Origin: Erythrocercus mccallii
Lineage: Eukaryota; Chordata; Aves; Passeriformes; Dicruridae
DNA length: 64,000 nt
Assembly: GCA_013397435.1 (NCBI GenBank)
Contig: VZRG01000007.1
Coordinates: forward strand, 1,563,281-1,627,280
Direction of reading: 5' to 3'
Under the pieces are notes generated by a model, which worked only from the letters and a program-made list of their open reading frames with translations, was not told where the DNA came from and did not search any database. Positions within the stretch are counted from its first letter, which is position 1. Every line of letters starts with the position of its first letter. This document shows, one piece after another, positions 11,069 through 25,957 of this stretch. The translations under genes were made by a program, and so were the position numbers.

Positions 11069-14000
11069 GTGGGGCTGGCTTCAAGAGTCTGGAAAGACTG
11101 AAAGGAGATAGGTGGTAGGCAGAAATCTCAACCTTATCTACTGAGTGCTGATTGAAAACTGCTTTTTATCTTTTAGCCTTAAAAATTTGAATGTGTTTAT
11201 ATGTCCCATGGAATTCAGCTATGCATTTATAACTTGAAGATAAGGCCAGTATCTTCAGTCGTGTTTTCAATTTCTCAGAAAATCCTTATTTCTTGAGAGA
11301 GATGGAATCAGTACCCTACTTGCAGTCACCTTCTGTTACGGAAAAGGTAATGCAGATAGTGTGAACTATCTCAAGTATCCTCACCATTTATAGCATTGTC
11401 CCCACGTAGCTGAGAAGAGGATATGGTATTCATAGTTAATATATCCTTATTTTCTGTCAATAGTACACAGAGTACACATTTAAGGTAGACAGAAGTGAAA
11501 AATCTGTCCTAGTTAACAGTAATTTGATACACATTCCAGGCAATTACCATCATCACAACACTGGAATGAGTATTCCCCTAATACAGGAGCAGTTATCTGA
11601 AGAACACCTGGCATATGGCTAGTGATAACCACAAGTGTTTAGAGACAATTTGCCAGCCACAGCTCTGTGCATGACTTCTGCCCCACCAAAATACACTTCC
11701 CCTACACATGGAAGTACATGAGGTCCTAACTGGATTTACTAGGCTGATTCTAGCTTTCCCACTGTAGGACAGAGTGCCAGTACCAGCTAATTGCTAACAC
11801 TTCAGGAAGATAAGGGCCTTCAGGATGACCACTTCTTCATTCAAATGCATATCTTAGAGCTTTTTTTAATGGTGTCCAGCATTTTGCAGTTGCAAAGGGG
11901 AAAAGAGGGTTCTTCCATTATTTTGTTTATAGCAGTGAAGAGGAAGTATAATTTTCTTTGAATAGAATGCTGAAAATCAGTAACCATAGATTCTTGATAG
12001 AATTCATAATGGTTTTCACTAAGAACAATCTAATTAAATGCAAACTGCTAATACTTTTGATGCAATTATAGAGAAAATAGGTTCCCTGTAATTTAGTCTG
12101 TACATTACTCTTTGCTGAAAGAGTTCCTCTCTAACAGATAGATATTATAGTAAGATTAAGTTCCTTAATTTAAGAATAATTTTTTTAAGAAAGGAAATGA
12201 CCACCTATTTCCTTAAAATGACAATAAAGTGACAATTTATTTTGCTGAAAATATTTTTCAGTTGCAATGACTGACTTACAGTTCTGCCCACTCACTCATC
12301 CTTATTCCAATAAAAAGTGAAGTAGGTGGCTAATAAAATAATCAATAAGTATTAGCAATGGTTCACTAATAAAAAGAGAAATTAAAAATTTTGTTAATCA
12401 CCAGCTATTCAAGTGGTCAAATCAAATATTAAAATAAGTTATTTTCCCCACTTAATATTCAACTTATTTCATGATGTTATGACAATATTTATCATTACAT
12501 TATTGAGAATTTTGTAAATAGTCAGTGTCTTCTGTTACTGAACTTTCCTCACTCATTTGCTTGGTGCGCAGTTAAGCAAGAAGGCTTGTCTCTGACAAAT
12601 AAAGTAATCTTTTGTAATGATAATAAGTTTGAAAAATAAGTTTCAGAAAACATTTTACTTGTATTCCACAGCTATGGATACATTTTTCTCCTTTACTTTA
12701 ATCTACAGTTATATTTATTATTATTAGAGTTTTACTTTTTGGGTTTTTTTTTTTGCATTAATGGACTTATATGCTTAAGATATTATCTTATTAGGTGTTT
12801 TCAAGAAATCAGAAAGCAGTTTGATTTCTCAACAAAGATCATCTGCTCTCTCTCCCTCAATATATCTGTGGTGGGTTTTTTGGTGGATGCAGTTTCCTGA
12901 CCTAAAATTTTGCTGATGTATGAGAACACCTTGGTTCCTGGTTGAAATCTTAAAGATGATTCTGAATTCCCGAGCATATGAAAGCTTGGAGGTTGTTCTT
13001 TAATAGACATCTTGAATTTTACCATCATCAGTGCTTTTGCTCCTTCAAATTAGATTACTGCAGCATGTCCTACAATCTGCTACACTACAAATCACTCAAG
13101 AAACTAGACAGGACAACCCATTTAAAAGCGGATTGCCTTCTAGGGAGGACAAAAATTACAGTAGTAATCATCTCGTATTATAAGGTCTCCAATTTTTTTT
13201 CTGATAAGACCCTAGTTGGTATTGTTAAATTGTGTGGGATGGTACACAACAGCGATTAACAATGTGAATAAAGTAAGCACCTTTTTTGCAATAGTATTGT
13301 AGACGCAAGACCTGATGTACACAGCTGATACGAAAAAAATTACATCAGGATGTATCCTCTTCTCCATCCTTTTTCACTTCTCTTGGTGTGTGTTTATTTA
13401 TAAAAGCTTAAAACTATATACAGCAATTTAAAACTAATCCTGCTATGGACTTCAAAGGAGCTACAGTTGAGTTTATAAAAATGAAAAATATACATTTGTT
13501 TGAAGTTAATGAGTGTTTTGACAATCTCGCCTGAGATTTACAAATGTCAATTTTTCAGTACAGTTACTCTGGTCATATGAACTGCTATCATCTTACTAAT
13601 GTAAAAAATGGGCTTTAAACCAGAAAAATCCAATATTCAGAAAAAGAAAAAGAATAATTGAAGAGTGTTCTTATGAACTGAATTCTATTTAGGGGGGAAT
13701 AGGAGCCAAATTACCAAAATGTAATTGAGCCATTCTTGCACTCATTTTCTATGCCTACTCCTTTCATTCCTTCCTTTCATTGTTTCTTGATCAAGATAAT
13801 AATGAATCTTCAAATTTAACTAAGACTCATGTTCTTTTTTAGTTATGATGGTATCTTGTGAGGCAATACACTTCCCTTGTATTTACATAGCATATTTTCA
13901 TAACAATTCAGGAAAGAGAAAACTTTATTTTGAGAACTTACAGTGATATTGAATGATATGATTTTTCTAATAATTTATATATAATAGATAAATTTAGATA

Positions 14001-14299
14001 CTTTACAAAATAGAGTGGAAGGAATTGACCAAAATACGTTTTTCAGGGAACCAAAAGTTTCCAGAGAAGTGATAATGAAATTGCTGTTCCAATGCAACTT
14101 GTTAAAAATCTCAACGGACACCAGTGAAGCAGCAAGCAGAGGATGAATTTTCTGGATTACTAGAGTTGATTTTGAACTATTCAACACAGTTGTATGTGAA
14201 AAGCTAATGACAAGAGTACCTTGAAAAACAGAACCGAGATCACTCGTGCCTTCAAAGAAAGAAAACTGCAACAACGGATATTGTTATGCTGAAAAACAG

Positions 14300-14640
14300 T
14301 GCCTGGAGGGAAAAAACTTGAATCTGATTTGGGCCCCAATGTCAAAAATTGCCTCCTATGGGTGTTAGTAGAAGCATGAGTTTAAAAATAATCCTATATT
14401 GAAAGGAACAATAAATAATGGGATACACTACAGCCATATGAAGGAGAACTCAGATCATTTAAGTGCCTGGTCTAACAGATGGCAATTGCAGTTCAGTTTA
14501 GATTAAGGAACATTAAAGTCAAGAACAAAGGACATAAAAGAATTAACAGTGTGGTTGTTTTCAGCACAGTGAGCAGAATATGGGCAAGGCCTGAAAACTT
14601 TTTTAACAGTTCAATAACTGAAGAATTGACAACTGATTCT
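14300..14640 (+). mobile_element. Possible ancient CR1/L3-like remnant
   Basis: The stretch CAGATGGCAATTGCAGTTCA followed by GTTTAGATTAAGG (about 14476-14508) recalls the CAGATGGCAGATGCAGTTTAATTTAGATAA-type block of old CR1 elements. Neighbouring sequence is too diverged to confirm this, so it is listed only as a hint. Confidence 0.3.
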
Positions 14641-15444
14641 ACTTTCTGAGGACCAGCCTCATATATAAACAAGTATTATACAAATGGAAATGGAAAGATC
14701 AAATACGTCTCCTTTAAAGCATCTTTCAGTTCATTCTAGCACATCACAGAAGCATATGCAGTTAAAGAAAATCAGCTACTGCCTGATTTTTTCTTTTACA
14801 GAGCAACATAGCACAATCCTTTAGCTACAATCTCAAACAGCTCTCCCTAGAATCACTGAAGAAACCACAGTTTTAAAAAAACATATTTCAAAGGATATCC
14901 TGAAGAAAAGGGCTCTTCAAAGCTTTCACTATGTTAGCTTGGACGATAAACTATTTCCTGAGCTGTTCTGGCTGACTTTCTATTGTCATGGAGAGACAGA
15001 AAGACTAACGCAGGTCTCAAGTGCTACCACTAAAAACTCCCCTTACTTTTCATTCCACCATCAGCTAAGTGCACAAATCCTCACCATATTCTTCACTGAT
15101 CCAACCTGGTTCTCTCAAGAAGAACATACACCACTCTCTCACATCCTCCTAATCCCACTCCACAGACAGACAGGACAAGGAATATAGTGTGCTGAAGTAT
15201 CCTTTCTAATTATTGCATCAATAAATGGACTATCAGGCAACCTTCTGAAAAACTTTCTATTTTTCTTTCAAAAGGTGCATCCAGATTGGAGAACTTAAAC
15301 TTCCAAGTTTTAGTGCATGTTCTTGGTAGTTTGCAATTATCTCATCATTATTCTAAATCATACTGGCCACATTTAAATTTAGGAATCCTGTTTTAATTAC
15401 TACGTAAACCTAAAAATTGCCTAATTAAATAACAAACCCTAACA

Positions 15445-15477
15445 TTATATATATAGTCTATTATATATTATATATAG
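15445..15477. repeat. TA-rich simple repeat
   Basis: Alternating TATA units interrupted by GTCTA; the block is partly self-complementary. Confidence 0.8.
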
Positions 15478-18039
15478 TTTAGTGCAAAATAACGTTTCCT
15501 GTATTTTTGACAACTGTGCTAAAATTTCTTTAGATAATTTAAAAACATATTAGATAGTCAAGATGGAGAGTAGAATGAAGTTCATATTGTGACTGACCAA
15601 AGAATTTTGATATTTTGAATGTCTTTATTTGTAATCTCTCAAACCAAGTATGACTTGAATTCTTTACTAAACTACCATGCCATGCATTATTCTAAAAGAT
15701 ATTCTATGAAAATATTTAGTACGCCTGTGGTTTGATATGTGACACAGAGTGACATTAGGAGAGAAAAAAAAGTCAATCAGACTTCATAGCGAAGTCAGCA
15801 AATTTAATACAGTATGCTTAAAAGATGTTCCTATTCTGAATATGATGATCTCATTCTGCCTCGATCTAAATTTTACAGTAGAAGAGAAAAAACCATTAAT
15901 TTTTCTGCTAGTTTACAGTAAAAGACATAGTCCTGAGAAAAGGCAAATAGCCCATTTACACTTATGAGTAGCAAAGTTCACAAGTATAATTCTTCGAATG
16001 GAAGAATTAAAAGTACTATACTATAAGAATGGGGAATAAAGATCATGCCAGACCAAGAAGAAACTTTTAACTTCTGCAAATTCTTGAAAGTTAAGTATTT
16101 TACTTTGTGGACAAAGGATGCCTTCCCTTTCCCTTTCATCTCAGTTAAAAAAATCCCTCTCATACCGTTAAAACACCATAACCTGTTGGAGAGGACAACT
16201 GTGCAACGTTCCTTTATTTCCACCTAAAGGACTAGAGTGCTTTTATACAAATGTTTCTTTTAAGGAAATACAAATTGGCTTTTTCAGAAACTCCAACTCT
16301 CCTTGCAGTACACATCTGTAAAAGTTGTACCCTAAATGTGATATAGCTCAAATACAGTGCTGTGTAAAACAACACTCTAAGAAAGCCCAATGCTGCACCA
16401 GCTGCCTCGCTGGCTTCCTGCTAGCAGATATCCAACAGATTCTTGCTTTCAGAAAGTTCTTTTTGACATAGGGCTCATGAGAAGTAATGAAGGAATATGT
16501 CTATTTCCATAAACCTACTGTTCCTGAATATTCTTTTTATGCCTCAATACAGAAATCACAGCATACAGAAAACACCACGGAATTTAGAAAAGAGGGTGGC
16601 ATATGTGAAAGATGCTTTTTTACTAGATCTAATGTTTTTTTCTTTTTCAAAGGCTTGCATATACTTATCCTGTACACTCCAAAACCCCTCAAAAATATAA
16701 CATCATCTATTAATAGATTTAACATATCTCATTATGCAGAAATAATATATTTTAAATTAATAACTCTGAGATGCTGAAAAATTCAAGGTTGTGCATAATT
16801 GAACTTTGTAGTTCGCATTCAACAGAACTGAATAGCTATGTGTTTTGTTGTATCATTGTCTGGAAAAAGAGGTATTAAACTGTCTATTCCTACTGAGGTA
16901 CCAAATATATATGGAAACCAACAGCAAAACATTTTCTAGAATGAGAAATTTGCAAGGGAACATCTCTTTGCATTCATCAGCCTGATATTTAGAGGTTATG
17001 GAGAATACTACACTGGATCAGACAAATTCCACAATATGGGCAAGCTGATTCCTGCAAGTCAACTACACCTTATCCATGTACTCCAGCTTGCTTGGCCTGG
17101 GTTTGCCCTTTGGCCTCTGTCAATCACTCTTTATATATTCATAATCTTTTGTCTTGGTAAGTACACATGCACCTCGCCCAAATTTCCTGGTGACTAAGCT
17201 GTTTGACTACATTTTATTTAGAATTTTAAATGATTTCTCCACCATAATATAAAAAGATGATGTCTGGAATAAAATAAGTACTTCTGAAGTGAAATTTTCA
17301 ACAGTGATGGAAACCATTCAGCAATCAACTGCTTAGGGGTCTTTAAGTGCCTTCTCTAATTATTAACCACTTTGCTATTTATTTTATTAGGTTTCCCCAT
17401 AGTAAACAAATAGGAAGTTTATTCCTTGAAGAAGACAAACAAATTATACCCCCTCAAATATTAAGGCAGCTCTCTGAATTCCATAGGGCTCTCCAAGAAC
17501 AATTAAACTATCCATAGATCAAATTAAAATAGTGACATTCAAAAAGTCTATGAAGTTCCTCTTGCGTATCAGATTTATACACGTACATATATATAAAGTG
17601 TACACTATCGCAGATAATTCTCATTGCTTAACTTCTAAATATTATCCACTACAGAAGATGAAATACTTCAACCAAAATCTGAGATTTTATGAAGCCTATT
17701 GACTTTGTTACACCCTGAGAAGCTGCAAAAACCAATCTCCTTTCACATTTCCAAATGCAGGTCTGCAACTTTAATAACTGACTATGTATATTTATTTCTT
17801 CCATTCTATTAGAACAATTCAAAATGCACATACACACAAAATTTTGGTGCATAAGGAAACAAAAGTAGACACAAAATTTCCCCAATGAATTCAATGGGTC
17901 AAAGGTTTCATTCCACATCTCTGAAAGAGACTTCTCCACAGACTGAGAGGGGAAAAAGTAAAAGAAAAAAGGGGAGGAAAATACCCTAACCCCCTCAAAC
18001 CCCAGGGTCATGGTCCACTGGTGAAGAATTGGCAAAAGG

Positions 18040-18735
18040 GAGGAGCTCAAAGGGTTGTGGTGAATGGGGCTAGATCTGGCTGGGGATCAGTGGTGTTCCT
18101 CTGATCACTGGTGCAATTCTAGAGCCAGTTTGTTCAATGTTTGCATCAGTGGTCTGGATGCAGAAGGTGATCAAATCTGTGGAGAATTCCAAACTGGGAG
18201 GTGCTGTTGACTCTTTCAGGGGACAAGAGGCCTTAACAGGGATCTGGAGATAAACTGGAGCACTGGGTAATCATCCCTGGCATGCAATTCAGCAAGGGCA
18301 AATGTTGGGTTCTACACCTGGGATGCAGCAACAGCAGACACAAGTTTAGGCTGGGAGAGGAGTGGCTGCATAGAAGGGTCTGGGCTTGCTGGTTGACAGG
18401 AGGCTCAAACTGGAGAGAGCAAGTTTGCCCCAGCAAACCTCAACCTGGAGTGCACCAAACACAGCATCACCAGTCAGTTAAAACAAGTTAATATTCTGCT
18501 GTATTTAGCACCAATGTGGCCTCTCCCTAAGTACTCTGTGAGGTTATGGGCCCCATAATTTATAAAAAGCATTATGATACTTGAATGCGTTCATAGCAGT
18601 ACGTCAAAGCTGGGAAGAGGCTGGAATATCCTCTGAGGAGCAACTGAGAGCACTGGGCTTCTCTGGTTTGGAGAGGAGGAGGCTGAGGAGTGACCTCACT
18701 GCTGCCTACAGCTTCCTGAGGTGGGATAGTGGTCG
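18040..18735 (+). mobile_element. CR1 LINE fragment (end of reverse-transcriptase ORF and part of 3' region)
   Basis: The plus strand follows the avian CR1 consensus as I know it. It begins near GGGTTGTGGTGAATGG and passes through GATAAACTGGAGCACTGGGTA, the CACCTGGGATGCAGCAAC-like block and the GTACTTGAATGCGT-like block. It ends at GAGGAGGAGGCTGAGGAGTG and GCTTCCTGAGG. The reading frame is broken by stops and indels, so it is inactive. It is truncated at both ends: the match is lost after about 18735 and the 3' octamer is missing. Confidence 0.85.
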
Positions 18736-21700
18736 ACAAAGTGCGCAGCCACCAGTGTCTAAAGGAGAGCACAGGAGCAGTATAAGTCTTTCTGCCCAGG
18801 AACCTGTCCCTCCCTTGCTGGCCTTGCACTGCATGCAGCTTCTGGGCATCCCTTTAAAGTAGCCTGGACCTTCAGACAATGCAACTATAGGGATTTTCAC
18901 CCTATACATTGCTTTGGGTGTAGGGATGCCAGAGGTGAAAGTAAGGTTTTTGGCTTCTTCTGCATGAACAGAGTAGAGAGCATGGGGGATTCAGACACAC
19001 TTTCTTACCAAGCACTAATGCATTTGCTTACAGTGCTAACTTCTAGTACCCAGAAAACTGTTTCAGAGAATTTGATGTTGCAACTCAAACCTATCAGTAG
19101 AGCTGAAATTTCACTATAATCTACTCTACTGAGTACCTACTTAGTGAGTAAAATTTCACTAAAAATACAGACTGGATAGCTCAGGAAATGTATCACAATG
19201 TAAAAGGCTCCCATCATTAATTCAAGAACCAAAACTAATCTCAGTTTTTAGATACAAAACTTGCTTTTGTTTGTAGCATTTTTTTAGCCCATGAAAAAAG
19301 ACTGGATCCCAAAAACAAAGCCATCTACAAAAATATCTGGCATTAAAATGTCAATGCTAAAATTCAGTCAACCTTATATTCAACAGAAGCAAAAGATTAA
19401 AAAATTAAAGCTCTTAGAATTTTCTAATAATGGAAAAAATATTTGCAATATATAGAAAAGGGGTGAACAGTCCCATTTCATTCAAAAACTATTTTATTGC
19501 TTTCACTTGGTAGATACTCACTCAGGCATAAGAATACATTGCAAATAATTGAAAAAAGAGATCCTTCTGTTGCTTTAAAAAAAAACAAACAAGCAAACAA
19601 AAAACCCTAAACCTAAAAAACCATACATACCTAAAAGAAATAAAACATTACATAAACCCTGAAATTTTTTAGAGACAAAAGGACAGACCATTTGAGAGAA
19701 CTGACTACCTCAAGACATCCACGGGTCTGGGCCAGGACTTAGGTTTACTTTTATTTGCTCAAAAGCACATAGATAATACTGACAATTGATCCACATGCAG
19801 TCTCATTCATGAATCTGAAGAAATAACTTAGAGACCATATGAAGCAAAAAGTATTATTGAAAAGGGAATAGGAAGAGACCCAATACTCCTGTTGGTATTA
19901 AAATATTAGTTTAAAATACATTTCAACCAAGTATTAGCAACTGAGTTAATAGAAGACATTTCCCAGGCCTGGAAACAGAAGAACAGGAGAGGAACAGAAG
20001 TAATTACAAGAGAAATTATCTTTGCTCTAGCTACACTTTCAAAAAACATTATATGATTTGAAAATATTAAAATTTAATCTTGAAAAACTGTCTGGTTTTG
20101 TCACTTCGTGTACTACTAAAACCCATAAGATTGATTATCAACTTCTACCCAGGAAGAAGGCTGAAACAGTAGCTACTCTAGTTTGATTCTTCTATCTCTG
20201 ATGTAACAAAAAATGTTGTTTGCTGGTCTCTGGCATCTGTAGTGCTTCTTTTCCACTGCAGATGCCACAAAGCCCTGCAAAGCATTTGAAACTATTGGTT
20301 TGCAATACAGCTGGGCATTAAGTAACACATTAATTAATATTTTATATTTATATGACAGTTGTAACAAAAATCTGCAACAGCTATGGCAAAGATGACAGGC
20401 ACAAGTGGTTGCTACCACTCAGAGCTCCAGGACACAGTGATAAAGACTACAAAAATGTCAGACAGCCCTTCTGAATATTAACAGTAATTAAGTTAGTGCC
20501 TTTTTTCTGTGGTAGTTTTTATTTTCCATAGATTTGTGATTGCTAAGTAATTTGGTTTATGCAAGGAGAAAAGCCATGAATATTCATGCCACACACAAAA
20601 CAAGATCATAAGTAAGTCCTTTTGCTAATAACTCTTGACCAGAAATACCTATCAATCTGCCCCTGTTGTTTCTACTCTGCCTAGTAGAGATGTCAGTCAC
20701 CTGAATAATCTCAGTACACTTTTTGGTTAGCATCCAATTGGCTCAGCTGGTTGTTCATCAGATGCTCACCGTACAACAAAAATAAGATTGACCATTTCAG
20801 CTTATTTCTGTCATAATTGCCAGAACAAAATTAGCAATAATGCATATTCAAATACAAAAATGCCTCTGGCAGAAACATGTCTGATCTATACCCACACATA
20901 ATGTACACATGGGCTTTGGAGGGCTAAGTTAGCTTCTGTGGGATATCCATGTCTCTGTCAGAACCAATTCCTATCCTCTTTTCCCTAAGAAAAAGGGAAT
21001 CCAATCAAGTAGTGATGGTCCTAGGTATCCATCACAATAATTTACAACATTGCCATTTCCAATTGTTTTGTGACAGTATTTTTTCCTACTACTGACATGC
21101 TATTAAGCATAGTTAATTTTTTATCACTACTGACAAGCTTATTCCATTGTAGTCAGCAAATGCTTGTCTGAAAGAAAATTCACTGTGATTTCCATTTGTG
21201 ATGCGCAAGTGCATCCCAAAGTGAAGATAAAAAGCTATTTTCTTTAGAGAAGTATCATCTGAAGGCTTAGGGTACTGCTTTGACAAAACCCACAAAAATA
21301 ACTTTAGGAAGGTAATAATTTCTTCTCACCAATTTTCCTAACTTGCTTACTATTGAATGCTTCAGTGTGTGCAGAGTTAGTCTAATAAATCTAATCAAGG
21401 ATAATGGAAGATTATTACCTCAATAGCTCTCACTTGGGGAAGCATATCCTGAAACATACTAGATAAAGCCAATATTTACAGGCCTCCTAAAGAAAAGAAA
21501 ACTTGGCCTTGGCAAATGGAAAAAACTCTAAAGCAGGAAGCATAAAAAATATTAATTCTCATAATAATGTGAACTCCGAACACAATAAAAGTGAATCCAG
21601 ACCCCTAACATTGAAACACTTGGCTTTCAGCACACAAGAGGAAGGAGAACCTTACACCTATCAGTAAAGACTTTCTGAACAAGAGACCTGGTTTACAACT

Positions 21701-24700
21701 GCATCTTTCCATTCCAGATCTAAAAATATTCTCTGGAAGTTCTCAGGCTGTAGAGGTTCCCTACTCACTGTACAAAGTTTCACAGCTCATCTTATGGTTG
21801 TGTTGGCTGGACTCTTCCCACTAAACCATATGGAATGCTAGCATCAATTTGTTCTTAAGTTGTATCCTGTTTGTTTCAACCATTCTTCACTTTCTGGTGC
21901 TGTGGAGCAAGGGATAATCCCAGCAGGTTGCAACCAAGTCTGGCTCTTCCAGGAAAATTTCTCATTGGTTTTAATAGATCTAAGCAGTCTCTTCATAACA
22001 TTTTATGATTGGCTACCATATTTGCAGAGGAAGCACTACTTTCTGTGACCTCGAAGTTAAAAAAAACCTGTAAGTCCAGTTTCCAAATGACATCAAATTT
22101 AAATAATTTTTTCCTCATTGCTATCCCCCTTCAATCTTTTTCCCACTACACAGATGAGGTAGAGGGGTGTTTACAGCATACTTCTGATGTTGCCCCAAAA
22201 TGTGTACCGAGAGGCCATACTTGAAATTAGTAAAAATATTGCCTGTACGTTCACATTACTTACACATTAGTTACTGTGCATTTGTTCTGTTTTGTAGAAA
22301 AGCGCTAAGACTAATTTTAAGTGATAAAATGCAAACACATTCATAATCTTGGGGTCTTCTAGGTGCATCCTAAGACAATCTTCACACAAAAACTTCATAA
22401 CACCGTACTCACATTCATACATAATCTATACTTGTTAGGAAGTCCTGGGAGGGAGAAATGGGATAATCATTCTGTACATCTCCTGTGTGCCTGGGCAAAC
22501 TGCATCAGCAGTACACTCTCTAGATGTGCAAGTACAGATCAAAATGGATATCTTCTGCAGCTTATCCATTGTCCAAGTAATTTCTTTTTAAAACTTGTCT
22601 TTCAGAGCATAAAAGAAAGCCTGAGACGTTTTAGCAGCAATAGCGACAACACAACTTACCTGCCCTTCTAGGCAAATTTATTTAGAAAATTACACATCAG
22701 GGTGGTAGCACAGCACCTTGAATGCTGTTTGGAAATTCTTGAGTAGAATGAATCTCTTTTCACTCTCAGAAATTGTCTGTAATTTTTTCATCACTTGACT
22801 ATCTGTTTCAGAAATAAGAGAACTTAATAGACCATTTGTGGTCTGAACAGTATTTTAGATATTTCCTCTTAGCTAATCTGCTCTTTGAACATTTAGCTAC
22901 ATTGATTTCAATTTCAGAGAAATTATCAATAGCAACAACACTCTGAACAGGTAAATGGTGTTCTTCCTAGTCCCACCGTCAACAAGACAAGACAGTAGCA
23001 GCAGTCAATAAAAAGCAGCCCTGGATAAGATTTAATGTTCTTTGATGTTCTTTGCACTATTGATTAAGGACAAGGAAGCAGCAGGGGAGAAGCACATATG
23101 GGAAAGCATTCCTGTACATTGCAAGTCCCACATGAACTTAGTGACTCACACTTTCCAGGCTTTGAGACAGTACAGCTCAAAGCCCACAGAAGCATAGACC
23201 AGCTTTCCCAGTGATACAGGGAGTACACAACAACACACACCCCTCATATCAACTGTACCCCTCCCCCTAAACAACAGAACTCTGAGAAAATATTAGCACA
23301 ATAAAATAAAATTTGCAAACCACCACCACCAACTCCCACTATTTCGGGGGTAATTTAACTGTCTAGCCTTAACTTGACCTTAATTTTCTGACCAAAAGCA
23401 ATAATAAAAGTTTAGCAGGAAACACAAGTTTTGTTTGGCCTTTCAATAATATTCTCTACAGGAGCAATTTTCTAGGGATAACTGAAGCATATCACTGGCC
23501 TGAAGCATCTTGTGCCAAGTTCCTTACATCCCCAGTAGGGAACAAGTGTGTGGGAGTGAATTCAGAGCTAAATATTTGCTTCTAACATTCACAGTAACAG
23601 TTTGAGGTAGACAGTACTGATCATTATTTTATTTCCAGCAATTTCTTTTCTCTACTCCCCCAGTTACAGATGTATTTCTTGAAATATAGGCTTGTGAGGT
23701 CCTGCAATGCACAGAATTTTAAAAAGGATTGTTGTATTCTAATTTCTGAGAGCTTGGTTTCCAAAAAATGAGGAATATTTTCTGATTGCAGGTGATGTGA
23801 AGATTTTTTGCTTCTCCTAGACAAATAATTCAGCAAAACAAAGATTCTGCTTGATTTTCAACTCAGTCTGCTATGTCACTCTCAAAAGCTAATTTGTTCT
23901 CTTGCTTTGAGTTCATTGCATATTTAGTCATCTGATGCCTGATGTATGGATGTTTGTTCCAGCTATGAGCAACTGAAATGCATTAAGATGATGACATCAC
24001 ATACTTTTATTCATGTATATTCTTATCTGATGCTTCAGAGTTTGAAATGGGGCAGGAAAAGACAGGGAGAATTACAGGAAGGCAGTCAGACAGCCAGAAA
24101 TATTTCTATTACTTGGTGACTTAAGCCACCTTGAGTCTCAACGATAAAGCTTGTTCTCTTCTGAAACAGAGCAAATCAAGAACTTTGTCCTGGAGGCAGA
24201 CTCCACATGATATTTTTTGATCTATGGCTTAGATATTTTCTCTGCAGCTGCAAAATGGGGTAGCTTTTCACTCTCTACACATGCAAGGGTGACTGCAGAA
24301 AATATCTAGATATTCTAACATTATTTAGGATCAAGTAAACTTAACATGATTTACTCAGACTCTAAAGTCATGACATCACATTTTGCTTAATGAAGTCACC
24401 AGGTGCTGATTCACAATCTTTCCCCCCCACCTCTAAAATCTATGATTTTATATTATGATGAGCCCTGAGATTATTAGAACCTTCATCTCTGTGTGGAGGC
24501 TGTTTCTATGGCAGTGTGGAAGTCATGAACATTATAAAAGATAAGTAAAAAAACCCCTCACAATCCCATGGCACTTAATACCAGATGTAGTCCTTTACTC
24601 TTCCATCCTTAAAAGCCTGACAATATGACAAACTTGACATGCTGGCACAGAACACAGCAACAGACTGCTCCTACTCATTCCTTGCCATCTAGATAGTGCC

Positions 24701-25930
24701 ATCTAACCAGTCAAACTCAAAATACTGCCAAGCACAGAGGTGCCTAACAACATCGCCTTTTAGTGATAACCTGAGGCAAACACCACAAACCAAACAGAAA
24801 AACATCCTGATTTACTTCACAAGGACCCCAGACAGCAAGCTACATCTTATCAAGATGAGTCCAGGTAAAGGCTAAAAATTACAGTCTGTCAACTGATTGA
24901 GGCCAAGTGGAAAGTTGTATCCAGATGGAAAAACAACCAGGATCACTTTTGTTGCAAGTCAGTACTGCGCTGCACAGCATGGGGGAAAAATACCCTAGAC
25001 AAATTTGCTGAGATACATTAAAGTACTACAACGAGCAAGGAAGCCAAACTTGACACAAATTAAAAATAACAATGACAAAAGTTGATTACAAATGAAAATA
25101 TGTACCAATGAAACCTAGAAAAAAAGGCCATGCCTTGTAAATAAGAGCAGATAAAAAATAAAATCAATGAACTGAAGCTGAGATGCGGAATGCTTCAGCC
25201 AACTTGGCAGGCAAAGATGTAAATAGTCTGTTCGGTTTCCAGGTTTCTCACGGGTCTGTTATTTTACTCTGATGCTTGGAAGATGAACTCACCTTAGGAA
25301 CAAAGTCTGCCATCAGAGATGACTATTTTCTTCCCTCTCAGTAAGTTCTCTCCTCTTTTTTTTACAGAGTCTAACTTGATAAGTCAAAACAACCAAAACA
25401 GTGTCCTAAATGTCTTGATATTTTTCCCCCTTTTTTTTTTGCTATGTTTGTTTCTGCTCTTGTTTCATTTGCAAAGAAACAAGCTTGGATACCCTGCAAC
25501 AACAGCCCCAACTAATTTCAAATATTTGTTCCTCTTTTTATTTCTCAAACGTAATTTTAACTTGCAAAAATGACTGACAGACTATTAAAAAAGCCTCCCA
25601 AAAACCCTCTACAGTGGAAAGAAAAATGTACAAGGTGCTGTTAGAAACAAACTTCATTTCATATGTAAGAATTGAGACAAGCCATTTTTCTTCCTCTGTT
25701 TTAGGCAAGGGACTCAAATCTTATTATTGAAAACTTTCTGCAATGAGATTACACTAAGATCTCTATAATTGTCATTAAACAACTTAGCATTGCCCAATGA
25801 CAAACTTTTATTGCCTTTAAATATCTATGAATTCATTCTATTCTAGTTAACAACTAAAAAATATTAACTTCTTCCTAAATCTTTACTTTATTGAATTAAA
25901 TTGCTCAACATTTTGTTTCACATGTATTTT

Positions 25931-25957
25931 TTATATACATATATATATATATGCATG
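25931..25957. repeat. (AT)n microsatellite
   Basis: A TATATACAT unit followed by a pure AT run of about 13 bases, then GCATG. Confidence 0.85.

Noticed and set aside
17649..18050. 133-residue minus-strand frame, the longest in the window
   Set aside because: It has no recognised domain, no splice sites that fit CNTNAP2 phases, and a composition typical of a chance frame in AT-rich DNA. Its right end touches a CR1 fragment.
18233..18909. Open frames across the CR1 fragment
   Set aside because: These are remnants or shadows of a decayed LINE ORF; the true CR1 frame is broken.
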